From Lycium barbarum (taxonomy: Eukaryota; Streptophyta; Magnoliopsida; Solanales; Solanaceae): 64,000 nt of DNA. The stretch is from the NCBI RefSeq assembly GCF_019175385.1, contig NC_083339.1, positions 47,044,074 to 47,108,073 on the forward strand. The letters run 5' to 3'. This document shows, in pieces, positions 47,038 through 58,070 of the stretch (position 1 is the first letter of the stretch; every line of letters starts with the position of its first letter). The notes below the pieces were generated by a model. It had not been told where the DNA came from. It saw nothing but the letters and a program-made list of their open reading frames with translations, and searched no databases. Both the position numbers and the translations under genes were made by a program.

Positions 47038-47686
47038 CGTAAGTCAACATTTAGTGGAGATAAATTCGGGTAGGTTTTAAGCATCATGGTTTTTCTTTCA
47101 GGTATGTAGTTTAGATTATCAGACCAATCATACTCAAGCTTGAATATATGATCATCCACATAGCCAGTAAGCATGTGAAGCACGTAGCAAATAAGCACGT
47201 AATTTACAGGTATTTATATTACCCGTGTCCCTAAGGCCTTTTGGAGTCAAGGCTTTCTTAGTCGTTCGAAACATGTAAGTACCATTTGTGAAGGTGAACC
47301 ATTGTCCCGAAAAAGTAATCATGATTTAATAAATAATAGTAATATCTTCCTCGAAAGGATTACAAAAGTGATAATAAAGTTGACATGGGGCTTAAAATAA
47401 CAAAAGCAGTAATCGGGGAAGTCCTCCGACGGCTAATGTCGAGGATTGGCTCGTCTTGGCCTTGTTGACCCTTTGGAAAGTGGTCTGGATACGAAGGTGT
47501 GCCTGATATAGCTCCATTCTGACAATCACTGGGTCTGTTTCTTCCAAGATCTTGGCCAAATGCTCATCTGTACCTTCCAGGCATTCTTTCATACTCTCCT
47601 CTTCTTGGACCTCCTGGGGAGGTGCGGACCCAGGTGTAAGTGCGCGTGCCAAGTGTCCCGATAGCCATGCGTGATACCATCTCAGG
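47038..47686 (-). other. E0 Tat/Ogre upstream region
   Basis: Mostly non-coding. One frame of 86 codons (47652-47392, MARALTPGSAPPQEV..) is open but I do not recognise it; it could be another exon of the upstream ORF. The right end, TCAGG at 47682-47686, abuts the inverted E1-family LTR without a matching duplication on the far side. Confidence 0.45.
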
Positions 47687-49736
47687 TGTTACATCCCATG
47701 TTTTCATGCATTGGAAAGCATGCGAGTTAAATGACATTAGTAACAGAAACAAAGTTATCCCCAAAGCTTATAGGGGGTTAGAGTCATGGTATATATGTAT
47801 CGTAAGGATTAGAAGATAAACAAATCGAAGAAAATAAGTTTTCTTCGAGGTTCGAAATTTATTTGAATGAAATACGGTCCAAGCTATAATATCCCGTATT
47901 TTGGACCAGGAAATTGAACCGTCCAACATGATCAAATTTACCTGAGCCCAAAGAATTTTATCATATTCAAGCATGAAATTCAAGAACTCGGTGTAGACAA
48001 GGAATGAAGTCTCGAAATGATTTAAGACGAAAAAGCATGACGATGATGATTGAAAATAATATTTTATATGTGGCAAATGAGGCTATGGATTATTGTTATA
48101 CCACATGTTCATGGTAATGAGTATATGAAGTGTATTGAAAAGGTTATTATTTAAGTGAATTGAGATCAAAGAATTAATTACGTGGGTAATTGGTTGAATA
48201 TTGGATTATTATGAAGAGGGAAAGGAATTAAATATTAATGTAATGAATCAGTGTTATGTTAAAACACTTTGACGTGTTCAAGACTAAGGGAAGCAACATA
48301 CACCTATTATAAGGTAGTATTGGTGGCATGTTTAGGTTAGTGTGAGTTATATATATTTAAAGGTGGGCCCCACGATCTCAAATTACTAGTTGTGCTTGAA
48401 ATCTTTTCTTTTATAAAGAGAGATATCTCTTAAAATGTATGGAGCAGTAAGTATATGGGAGAAACTATCTCTTTTTTTGAAGTACAAAGTGCACAATTCA
48501 CGTTAATGCAGCAAGATACAATGAACAATATGGAGGTTATGCCCGTCAATTACATAATTCTAACATCAATTGTTGATCTGGGCTTTCCTCGAACGGAACT
48601 AAGGTGGAAGAAGATCATTTCATGGAATATAAGGTAAGAAATATTCTCTCCTAGGTATATTTAAATTCATCCCGGTCATAGCTAATTGTGAGATGGGAAC
48701 GACGAAATTAATTGCGGGAAATCGGATAAGTTATTGTTATTGTTGTGTGGGCTGATTTGAGGTATATTTTTGGGTTGCGTTGTGGCTGGAAATTGTTGGA
48801 GTAACTTAAGTATATTGTTGTTGTTGTCATTGATTTGTATTTTGAAGGAAAGAAAAATTGGAGAAGTGTGTTTGATAATCGTATCTGGGCTTGTCGCTCG
48901 TCGTGAAATGTTTATGACTTGTTGCTGCTACATGGTATCTTGTTATTGATGCATATACTTGCGGGATTGTTCTGGTTGTTGTTGTTGATATATGGAGTTT
49001 GGGAAAATGAGAAGAACGGGGGAGATGCTGCCCGTTTTGTGTTAGGATAAGTTAAATTTTCGTTATACAATTAAGTGAACCGTTTGTATAATTAACGATA
49101 GTATCATTGTTGTTAGATGTAGATCGTGGAGCAGATACGAGTTGAGTTCTTAAGCCGGTTAGCTAAGACCAGGTATGTTAAGGCTATCCCTTTATTTCAT
49201 TTTGGCATGATCTTTATGATACGAACAAAAGAAATAAACGATCAAGTTCCAAAGAATTCTATTCATAAATGCTTTAAAGATAATCGTACCTTTGGCTTCG
49301 TATGTACATTCAGGCATAGTTCATGTCTATAATTCCAGAAATCAGAGTGGTACTTCACTAGTCTTTCATGCATTTATATATATGTATACCTACTTTCTCA
49401 CACTGAGCCAAGCTATAGTCGGTCGGGTACGGCACGTAGATGTGCACACCACTGCAGTGGGTACATTATGATGTTACCCTCGATGCGGAATGATGACATA
49501 TGGATCAGACTGCACGTTTCGCAGCACTAACATTTATGGATCGGGTTGTACGTTCCATAACACTAACAGTTATATTATTATATATGTACATGATTTTTGA
49601 AAGAAAGCATGCATATCATACGCCCTCAGAGGCACTTTCAGTTATACAGAGTTATACAGACACTTTCAGGTATACAGTCATACAGATACATTTAGATCCA
49701 CAGATTGATTCTTATGTCTTAGATTCCTTTCATGAT

Positions 49737-49804
<68 letters not shown>

Positions 49805-50359
49805 TGTTTTCATGCCTTACATACTCAGTACATTATTCGTACTGACTCCCCTATTGCTTTCGGGGCTGCATTTCATGCCCGCAGGTCCCGAGATACAGGT
49901 TGGTGATCAATCTATTAGGATGTTAGCTCAGCAGATGAGGTTGATGCACTCCATTTTTTTCGGAGATGCCAGGAGTCAGCATGGTCTTATATATATTTTA
50001 TGTATGCACATATGTATGGGTATGGCGGGGCCCTGTCTCGATCACGTTATGTTATATTTTCTAATACAGGCTTGTAGACAGTTATGTACAGTCAGATGAT
50101 GCCTAGACTTGAGAGTTCATATGTTGTCACAAATGGTTATAATAGCCTTATCGGCTCATATAGTATGTGCAGCATATTCATACAGATGAGTCTTTCAGAT
50201 TATTTGATGCAGACATACTTTCCTTATGAGTCTATTGAGTGTCATATGATGGCCCTATCGGCCTACCTATGTTTATGTTGATGTGACAGATGTATGTCGG
50301 ATGGTACTTGACTAGTACGATTAGGTGCCCGTCATGGCCCTCCAGCTTGGGTCGTGACA
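47687..50359 (+). repeat. E1-family LTR in inverted orientation (2673 bp)
   Basis: TGTTACATCC at 47687 to GGTCGTGACA at 50359. Homologous over its length to 4544-7153, with an AT-run expansion (49739-49802). No PPT on its left and no primer site on its right, so it is not an element end in normal context. The left flank is E0 on minus (TCAGG), the right flank CGATC plus E0 gag on plus. The donor-like block is at 49170-49190, the three-hairpin region at 49811-49885. Confidence 0.88.
49739..49802. repeat. AT dinucleotide run
   Basis: About 60 bases of AT repeat absent from the paired position of the E1 5' LTR (about 5100), just upstream of the three-hairpin region. Confidence 0.95.
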
Positions 50360-50939
50360 CGATCAGACTTGTGCCTACCATTCAGGAAGGAATGGGCACT
50401 GTACGGAGGATTGCATAAACCTAAAACATAAAATTCAGGATCTGATCGACAAAAGAGAAATCATCCTGAAAATGGCTGCTCCCAATGTAAACACAAACCC
50501 GCTGCCGAATCATGGAAACGACGGGTTCTACCTGAAAAAGAGGGATGGAGACTGGGAAGCCTGCAGAGTGTTGTTTCCCAAAATAGTCTCTTGAGCAGAC
50601 AGTTGTTTCCCTCATACTCTACGAACGAGCCAAATTCAAAGTCTCGATCCCCAGTCCGAAAGTACCCAAGGCTATACCCATGTTTAAGATTTTTGGTTCC
50701 AGTACCCGTGATAGCCCAGGTGGCACAACGGATTGTACCTCACCCCAAAAAGCCAATCACTGTGCATGCGGCTATGACCCAAGGCATGAATCGCTCAGGA
50801 AACAACCTTGAGAAAATGACCCAAGAACGCCACAAGGAAGGAAAACACTCAAAAAATGGCAGTAACCGAAGGAGAGGCCGAAGACTTTTGGCGGTGCATG
50901 TAGCCAAAACATTATTCCATTGTCGAGCATTAGAAGAAG
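50360..50939 (+). pseudogene. E0 Tat/Ogre gag, Cys/His knuckle and C-terminal part
   Basis: Starts with the CGATC target duplication. In frame, TCAYHSG follows, then a frameshift, then C-INLKHKIQDLIDKREIILKMAAPNVNTNPLPN, the usual Ogre Gag C-terminal block with a CxxH..H..C knuckle. Stops and frameshifts follow. This is the continuation of the gag cut at 7154 on the other strand. Weakly readable linker to 50939. Confidence 0.78.
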
Positions 50940-51660
50940 ATGCCGGCGAAAATTTTGGTACTATCATTGTTGGCTAGCTCACCCTCACATAGGCATGCTC
51001 TCATGAAAGTATTAGATGACGCACATGTACCGGCAGGTACAAGTAGTGAAGATTTAGCTGGGCTAGTAGTTCGTATCATTGGGGAACATAAAATCTGCTT
51101 CTCCAAGGAAGAGTTTCCCGTCGAGGGGATCTCACACAACAGAGCCCTCGACATCACCCTGGAATGCCGTGACAAGGCCGTAGGAAGGGTACTTGTGGAT
51201 AATGGGTCAAGCCTCTAGAATTGCCCCGTAACAACCATAACATAGCATGGCTGTGATATTGGCAAAATTAACCAGAGTAGGACGAATGTCAGGGGATTTG
51301 ATGTCTCCCTAAGTGATTCCTTGGGGATGATCGACTTGCAGATCTAGGCCCGGCCTCTCTCCTTCACAGCAGAGTTCCAGGTCATGGCAATCACTGCCAA
51401 TTACAACATGCTCTTAGGAAGACCTTGGATCCACTCTGCGAGAGTGGTGCCATCAAGTTTGCACCAGGCCATAAAACTCGAATGGCAGGGCCAGAAAATC
51501 ATGGTCGAAGTTGAGAAGGATGTCCAGAAGCATCCTTACAACATTATGCCAATAATCGAAGGGAGTCCCAACGGACCAAACTTCCACTGGTGGAATACAT
51601 CGGGGCCACCCATTCAGAAGAGGAGGTCGATAGACCAATGCCGACAGTCTACAGAATGAT
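50940..51660 (+). pseudogene. E0 Tat/Ogre protease region
   Basis: MKVLDDAHVPAGTSSEDLAGLV..FPVEGISHNRALDITLEC leads to the aspartic protease active-site segment VGRVLVDNGSSL, which hits a stop directly after. The following 51230-51560 still reads FDVSLSDSLGMIDLQI, FTAEFQVMAITANYNMLLGRPWIHSARVVPSSLHQAIKLEW, the flap-to-C-terminal part. Family resemblance to Tat/Ogre protease is strong. The enzyme would cut the polyprotein; here it is interrupted by stops. Confidence 0.82.
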
Positions 51661-52020
51661 CGCCTCCACAATGCTAAGAATTTGTTTTGAAATGGGAAAG
51701 GGCCTAGGAAGGGACCTTAAAGGGATAACTGAGCCCGTACCCATCCCGAGAGAAAATTACTGCTTCGTTCTAGGATATGCTCCTAGCGAGGGTGAGCTCG
51801 TGAAGGCTATCAAGAGAGAATTCAGAACAAGGAACCTATCACAGCCAATTCTGGGGTTGTACCAGTCATTTCCCAAAAACAAACCAATGCCGAACGGAGA
51901 AGAAGTTAATGGGGGTCTCGAGTTGCTGCTTCAAGAAGAAGGGTACTACGCGATCACCGAGAAGATCCAGGAGGCACCTACCGTACCCAGTCTGAGACCA
52001 GGAGAGCGTGTGAACAAGGA
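51590..52020 (+). pseudogene. E0 Tat/Ogre protease-RT spacer with Gly-rich patch
   Basis: Open frame reading MLRICFEMGKGLGRDLKGITEPVPIP, a G-patch-like segment found after protease in Ogre elements, then NYCFVLGYAPSEGELVKAIKREFRTRN and a Glu/Gly-rich stretch. The RT domain that should follow is missing: at about 52028 the sequence jumps straight to RNase H. Confidence 0.7.
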
Positions 52021-52027
52021 AGTCCTC

Positions 52028-52833
52028 TGTTACTATACATGTCAGTATCAGAAAATGCTTTCGGGTGTATGCTCGCCCAGCAAGATGAAGATTGCAAAAG
52101 GGAACGTGCCATTTACTATTTGAGCAAGAAGTTCACATCCTGTGAAGCGCGGTATACGCTCGTATAGAAAACCTGTTGTGCTTGATTTGGATCGCTCAGA
52201 AATTAAGGCACTACCTATTGGTTTCACCACCCACCTCATATCTCGAATGGATCCATTGAGATACATTTTTCGACAACCAATGCCCGTGGGAAAGTTGGCT
52301 AACTGGTAGCTGCTACTAAGTGAATTCAACATCATATACGTAGCACAAAAGGCAATCAAAGGACAAGCCCTGGCTGACTTGTTGGCAGAAAGCCCCGTCG
52401 ATGACGAGCTTGAAGCTTTACGGACTTTCTTCCCTGATGAGGAAGTAATAGCCATGGAAGAAGAAGTGACAGAACCATACTCAGGTTGGAGACTGTTCTT
52501 TGATGGGGTGGTCAATTACAAAGGGTCAGGCGGAGACTGTTCTTTGATAGGGTGGTCAATTATAAAGGGCCAGGCATCAGGGCGGTGTTAATATCAGAAA
52601 CAGGACAACACTATCCGATGGCCGAAAAGCTCAACTTCAGGAGTACTAACAACATGGCGGAGTATGAAGCATGTGTCATCAGCCTCTAGATTGCATTGAA
52701 TATTAACATACTAGAGTTGTTGGTAATCGAGGACTCTGATTTACTCATAAATCAAGTGAAAGGGAATTGGGCAACCAAAAACAATAAAATACTCCTATAT
52801 GTAATTCTAGTGCAAAGACTGTGCGGAAGATTA
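52028..52833 (+). pseudogene. E0 Tat/Ogre RNase H and second, archaeal-type RNase H
   Basis: The first domain (52040-52350) reads SENAFGCMLAQQDEDC, ERAIYYLSKKFTSCEARYTLV, a stop, CCALIWIAQKLRHYLLV and further blocks. A linker (LAESPVDDELEALRTFFPDEE) leads to a second RNase H with LFFDG (catalytic Asp), NNMAEYEAC (Glu) and EDSDLLINQVKGNWATKNNKIL (Asp). Having two RNase H domains is characteristic of the Tat lineage. A 44-bp tandem duplication (52488-52575) breaks the second domain, and several codons are stops. Cut at 52833 by a truncated LTR, so integrase is absent. Confidence 0.83.
52488..52575 (+). repeat. 44-bp tandem duplication in E0 RNase H
   Basis: Units at 52488-52531 and 52532-52575 begin GGAGACTGTTCTTTGAT and differ at three positions. 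44 is not a multiple of three, so it shifts the frame. Confidence 0.92.
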
Positions 52834-55095
52834 TAAAGCATGAAATACAGTAAAGAGGGTCCTGACTGAAATAGAGATCACAGGAGACAAGTATGACATT
52901 AAAAATACCAATACACTTGCTTTATGAAATGTAAATCGTGCATATCAATATCATATATCATACCCGACCCATTATGGGACTCGGTGACATAATCATATCA
53001 TCATCATATATATATATACCATACCCGGCCCTCAAGTGAGGCACTCAGTGAATAAAGTCATCACATGCCATCCTTGGCGCCATAATCACATCATCATATC
53101 ATCATATCATCATATCATCACATCATCATATCATCATATATATATATACCGTACCCGGCCCTCTAGTGAGGGACTCGGTGAACAATGCAGTGGAACTGTG
53201 CACGAAAACATACCCGGCCCGGGACTCGGTGAAAGACATATTGAGGCATGCACGAGCAGAGTAGTGAGCAACCATATGCAAATTAAATCATATTTGAGAC
53301 TCAATAGAATAATCAAAATGAACCATCATTTGATAATCAAGACAATAATCATATCAAGTACCTTTCGAATGTCCCTATGGGTTATATCAAAATAGAACTT
53401 CTGGAATCATATACACGTATCAAGACATAATGAAATAGCTTCTAGAAATCAAGAACATTAGCCATCCTAGTAGCTCTAATAATAGGAACTTCTTTGGAAT
53501 CATATACACGTCGTCTGTTTGTTTCATAAAGATCATGCCAAAAAGAAAGAAGGGTTAGCTTTACATACCTTTAACGCTTATTTAAATGTCCAACGTCTAC
53601 TTCTCGAGCTCGTAGGTCTAAAATTAAGATAACATAAGCCACAGTTAGATCATCCACATCACTTACTAACCAATCCAAGTACGAATGAAACTTAACAAAA
53701 TTCGGGCAGCATTTCCCCTGAAAACTTAACAATTCTCGAGATTCCAATCTAGCCAAACATCAATCAAAATACCAACAACAACAACACCAACAATTTCATA
53801 TTAAACTAGAATTAAATCCATTCTTAAATCACTTCCAAAACAGCCCAATATACATTCGTATACCAATGTTTGTATACACTTCTTTATTTTCGTATATCTA
53901 TAGTATAACAACAAACACAACAACAACAACAACAACTACTACTACAGCCAATCCCACGATATTCCAGCCCACAAAACTATTCATAACAACCACCAAACAG
54001 CCCCAAAATATTGTCACAAAACAACCACGAAAATCATATAAAAACAGCCCGGTATACGCTTTGTATATTATATCTTCATACACTTTATTCTCCCAAATTC
54101 AAGAACAGAAACTTGTCAACAACATCAACAATTATTATACATCATAACTCAACTATTCCATAAATTTAATCCAACTAAAACATCCCCCGATCCATAAATC
54201 TCAACAAAACAACAAACAAATTTATAACGCTATTTTCTCCGTTCTAATCCGTTAAAACTCTAAATAAACTTATTAACAATGAAAAAGGGACCTTAATATT
54301 ACCTTAAGTATGCATCAACCACATCAATACTCTTCTTCTTGGCTGATTTTTAGCTCAAATTGAAGGCAACGCAACGTACAACACCTTTCTCTTCATGAGG
54401 TTCGGGATTCGGGGCTTAGATTGTGATCAAAATTTGGTTTCTCTCTCTTAAAGCTCTCTTCCCTCTCTCTAGAATTTTCTGGATTTTTTTGGTGTGAAGA
54501 TGAGGAAGATAAGCTGAAAATTTCCCTTAAATAGCAAGGGCAATGGGCCTGACCCGACTTGGAATCGGGTTGGGCCCATTTCACTGCCCAGCTTGACCTT
54601 TCTGCCTTAAAACGTCCATAACTCTTTATCCCGATGTCACATATAGGACCACAACCTATGGTTGGAAAGGTATTTCAATTATTTACAACTTTAATTTTAG
54701 GATTTTTCCCAAATTCCCAAATAATGATGGGGTTATGGCCTCCAGAAGTCAGATCACCCGAAAACGTAACTTAAAAACATCTTTTTGGAGGGCTTACACT
54801 TGGATTTGGCTCAAGGGTCCTTCTTGAGTTTTGTTTAACTTCACATATATTGTCCATATAACTTATCATATGTCCTTTATAAAAATCCCATCATGTGGGC
54901 CCCACCTCAGGTTACGGTTACGAGGGCTATATATCTTTTAACGTATTATTCCAATCATATTGTACGAATTCCAAATATCATACTCATGCTACTACAGTAG
55001 AATTTCATTCGTTATACTTGTGATATTTGATCCTCCTCGAGCTCACATTAAGCCGTCTGTAGCCTTAGTAACATGAAATTTCTTGGGCTGTAACA
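52834..55095 (-). repeat. E6 LTR, truncated at its U5 side
   Basis: Left end begins TATAAAGCATGAAATAC, equal to 32555 onward in the E4 LTR, so the three-hairpin region and everything beyond is gone. Contains GGCAGCATTTCCCC (about 53705), the donor-like block (53553-53572) and GTGGGCCCCAC (54895-54905). Confidence 0.85.
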
Positions 55096-58070
55096 TCGTT
55101 CCCCCCTTTGGACCATTAATCCTCGAATGTTAAACTAATTCTGCACTTCCAATACTTCCTTAAACGTTCTTTTACTGAATTATGCCCTGCAGATGCCTCC
55201 TTCATTGGTCGATCCCTTCAGTTTATTTTAACGCATTCCAGATCTCTAAGTAACCATTCCCATAATATTTGTTCTTGCTCTTGCCTCTCGAGGTGATAAT
55301 TCCACGTCGTTGTCTTTACTCTCTTTTCATTTCACAGTTGGTTGACGATTGTATTGCGAGTTCTTCCGCTGAAATCTTACTCTCTCCTGGTGCACGTAGT
55401 CTTAACTCTACTCTTTTTTCTTCTATAGTTACTCCTTTAAGACGTATCGTTCACTTCATCTTACCTCTCACGCGTAGATGTCCCTCGTCGATTTATTAGA
55501 CTTTACAATCCCTGGAGTATTTCATGCCTCTGGTAACCTGTAAACCCTTCGCAGACTCTACGAATAAGACGAAATCTCCCTTGGTGTAACATTATTTTGC
55601 TTCAATAACCTTACGTTGCTCTGCGTTACAGTCCATACTCTAGAATCTTCAGCATCATGTATCACTTCTCGACTTTCAATGTCAATTTACCTTTTAGCTG
55701 TTAATCTCGATCCTTAGAGTTTGCTATCAAGTAGCGCTAGAGTTCCCTCATTTTATAACTTCACGTAGCCGGTCTGTGATCTGTCTATTATTAACTGGTA
55801 TAATTCTGAGGGAATTTCTTTTGATTTGACATATAAATTCACTGTTATTCAGCAACCAGTGACCCGCTTGTTCTAATCGTCTCGGTTAAACCATTTCATA
55901 ACTTCCCTTAGAAATACCTTAGCGTCGTTTCACTTGTCTTTATACTTTACCTTGCATTCTTCTCTCGTATCATTCAATGGTATTAGGCTCAGCTATGGCC
56001 ATGTCCTACTTGCCCTCAGTATTAATTCTATCTCAGTAATTTTTCTTCGAACCATTTTACACCTTTCCTTGATGTACCCAAAATATCATAACTGCCTTGC
56101 TATTACTGAATCCTTACTCTTATTACCAAGTACTCACTTGGTCTCATTCTTAGCATACAAATATTCGTAGATTGCATAACTATTCTTGTACCACTCGTAT
56201 CAAGTATATCCAATCTTAATCATAGTCTTTCCTTCTCCTGGTTCATTTTGCTTTACGTATCTTATTTGTACTAAAACTCACTTGCTGTCTATCTTGTCAT
56301 ACTCCTTTTCTTTCCTTTATTCACCATTCAATTTTCTCATATCCTATTATAGGAGATTTCCTATCCCTCCTCCTTTGCTATTTATAAGTCGCAATATCAT
56401 TAGCGCACAACTCTATTGCCGACACCTTAGCCTTTAATCTAGTAAAGCATTGCTATCTTTTATAAAATCTCTTAAGTTACTCGCTACCATTCTTCTGTCG
56501 TACTCTTTCTTTTTACAAGCACCCACTTTCTAATGTCATATCATATAAGATCTTTACAAATGATCCTCGGTCTTGTCTCAAATACCATCCTAGCTTCTAT
56601 CCGTTCATTGTTGGCCTCCAGGTCTTACTAACTTGTTTCAGCAAGGGATCTCAATTGAAATTTAAGCATCTATATCAAATATATTTCAGTGTCAATTGTT
56701 TCCATCTCACAGCTGCATTTTCTCACCCGCTTCCGCCCTTTAGGGCGTACTTATACCATTATCTATATATATTCCGCTCTATGTCCCTATTTCCAATCTC
56801 AAATTCGCCCGATCTTTTTTTTCAATTCACTTGGTATACTACACCATACCCACATCTTTCTTTATAATTTATAACTTTGATTATCCACATACGAAACCTT
56901 CTCAAAATCTCGAAGAGATGAGAACCTTTCTATGTATAGTACAAAATCTCATCTGATAATCCGTAATCGAGTAATCCCACTAATGTAGCAACTCATCCAA
57001 GGCCACATTCCACTTACTCCATTCAATAATTATTTAGTACTTGTAGTCGTTCCAAATTCTCAAGTAGGTAGCACTTATATTCTGATGATACGTGTCTAAA
57101 GTTCTCTTGTAGCATTATCTTTATCCCAACCCGTATCATCTATTTCCTCTAATGAATTTACAATACATCATTTGTTCCTCAGGACCATAGTCCTTGTCCT
57201 TTAAGGATTTCACTATTTCCGAGGTAAAGTCATATACGCGAAGTACTCCTTTATGCCTTATGCTCTTCTACCCTTGTCGTGTACCCAGTACCGACTTCTA
57301 ACTTACTCAAAATCATATCGAGTTCATCTTAATGACAATCTTATCTTATCACCTTGTCGTCCTACTACACCTTTAAGGTCGTAGCTATGTATTTTCCTTT
57401 TGTTCTATACTCGTACCCAATTAATTATGTCTATCTTAGGTGTTTCCTTTAGAACTCCTTTTATTTCTCCAGTCTATGTCCATCTTTTATTCTGTGCACG
57501 AGGAATCTCATGCTACCCCTGTATCCTTCGGAAACCACTACTCCTGCATAATCCCCTTTTCTTTTTCAAAGTGTATTCTGTTCATCCCTATTTGTTCTTA
57601 TCATCCCAATCATTTTCTGGCACTCATTTTGCTTCGTTGCTCCTCTCTTTATAGTTTAGTCCTTCACTATTCCGCCACTTATTATTACTCGTGTCCTTGG
57701 CTATACATGTCATAACCTATTACTGCACTATTATCTCGATTGCTTCCTTCTTTTAATTAACCTCTTCTTTTCTTGTGCTCACTTTCATTTCCGTTATCGC
57801 ATAATCTCTATTTCGAACTTTCCCTATAAAACTTTATAGGTCTTTCCCATTAGTTCTATACCTTGCCTTTCCATTTCACATTTTCCTTTACACTTTAATC
57901 ACATAGATCACGTCATATCTTTTAGTCACTTCCTCGCTAGGCTTTACTCATTTTCATCATTATCCTTATTATATTCACATTATCTCCTGTTCGTAATCAA
58001 TCCTATAGTGTAACACTTCTTAATCTTAAAGATTCACGATTCTCAGTATGGTTTAGTTTCACTCCGTGGA
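55096..58070 (-). other. E6 interior, non-coding, homologous to E4 interior
   Basis: Collinear with 34365-37463 with many substitutions and small indels; no conserved open frame across the two copies, which argues against a hidden protein. Confidence 0.75.

Larger units (their letters stand above)
52834..58070 (-). mobile_element. E6: truncated E4-family element (LTR part plus interior)
   Basis: Minus-strand LTR 55095-52834, missing the last ~640 bases of the E4 LTR, followed leftward by E0 sequence. To the right are a PPT (55096-55110), a decayed hairpin (55111-55131) and about 3 kb of E4-like interior, up to the E7 insertion at 58071 (equivalent to about 37463 in E4). Confidence 0.82.

Noticed and set aside
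47660..47686. TGGTATCACGCATGG on the minus strand as a primer site next to an LTR
   Set aside because: It is on the U3 side of the LTR and only the first eight bases match the iMet site, so it is probably chance.
49500..50099. 199-codon plus-strand open frame
   Set aside because: It lies wholly inside an LTR, crosses the AT run, and the homologous E1 5' LTR does not keep the frame.
53866..54147. Thr/Asn-rich frame with ACA repeats
   Set aside because: Low-complexity LTR sequence; the paired E4 LTR lacks the frame.
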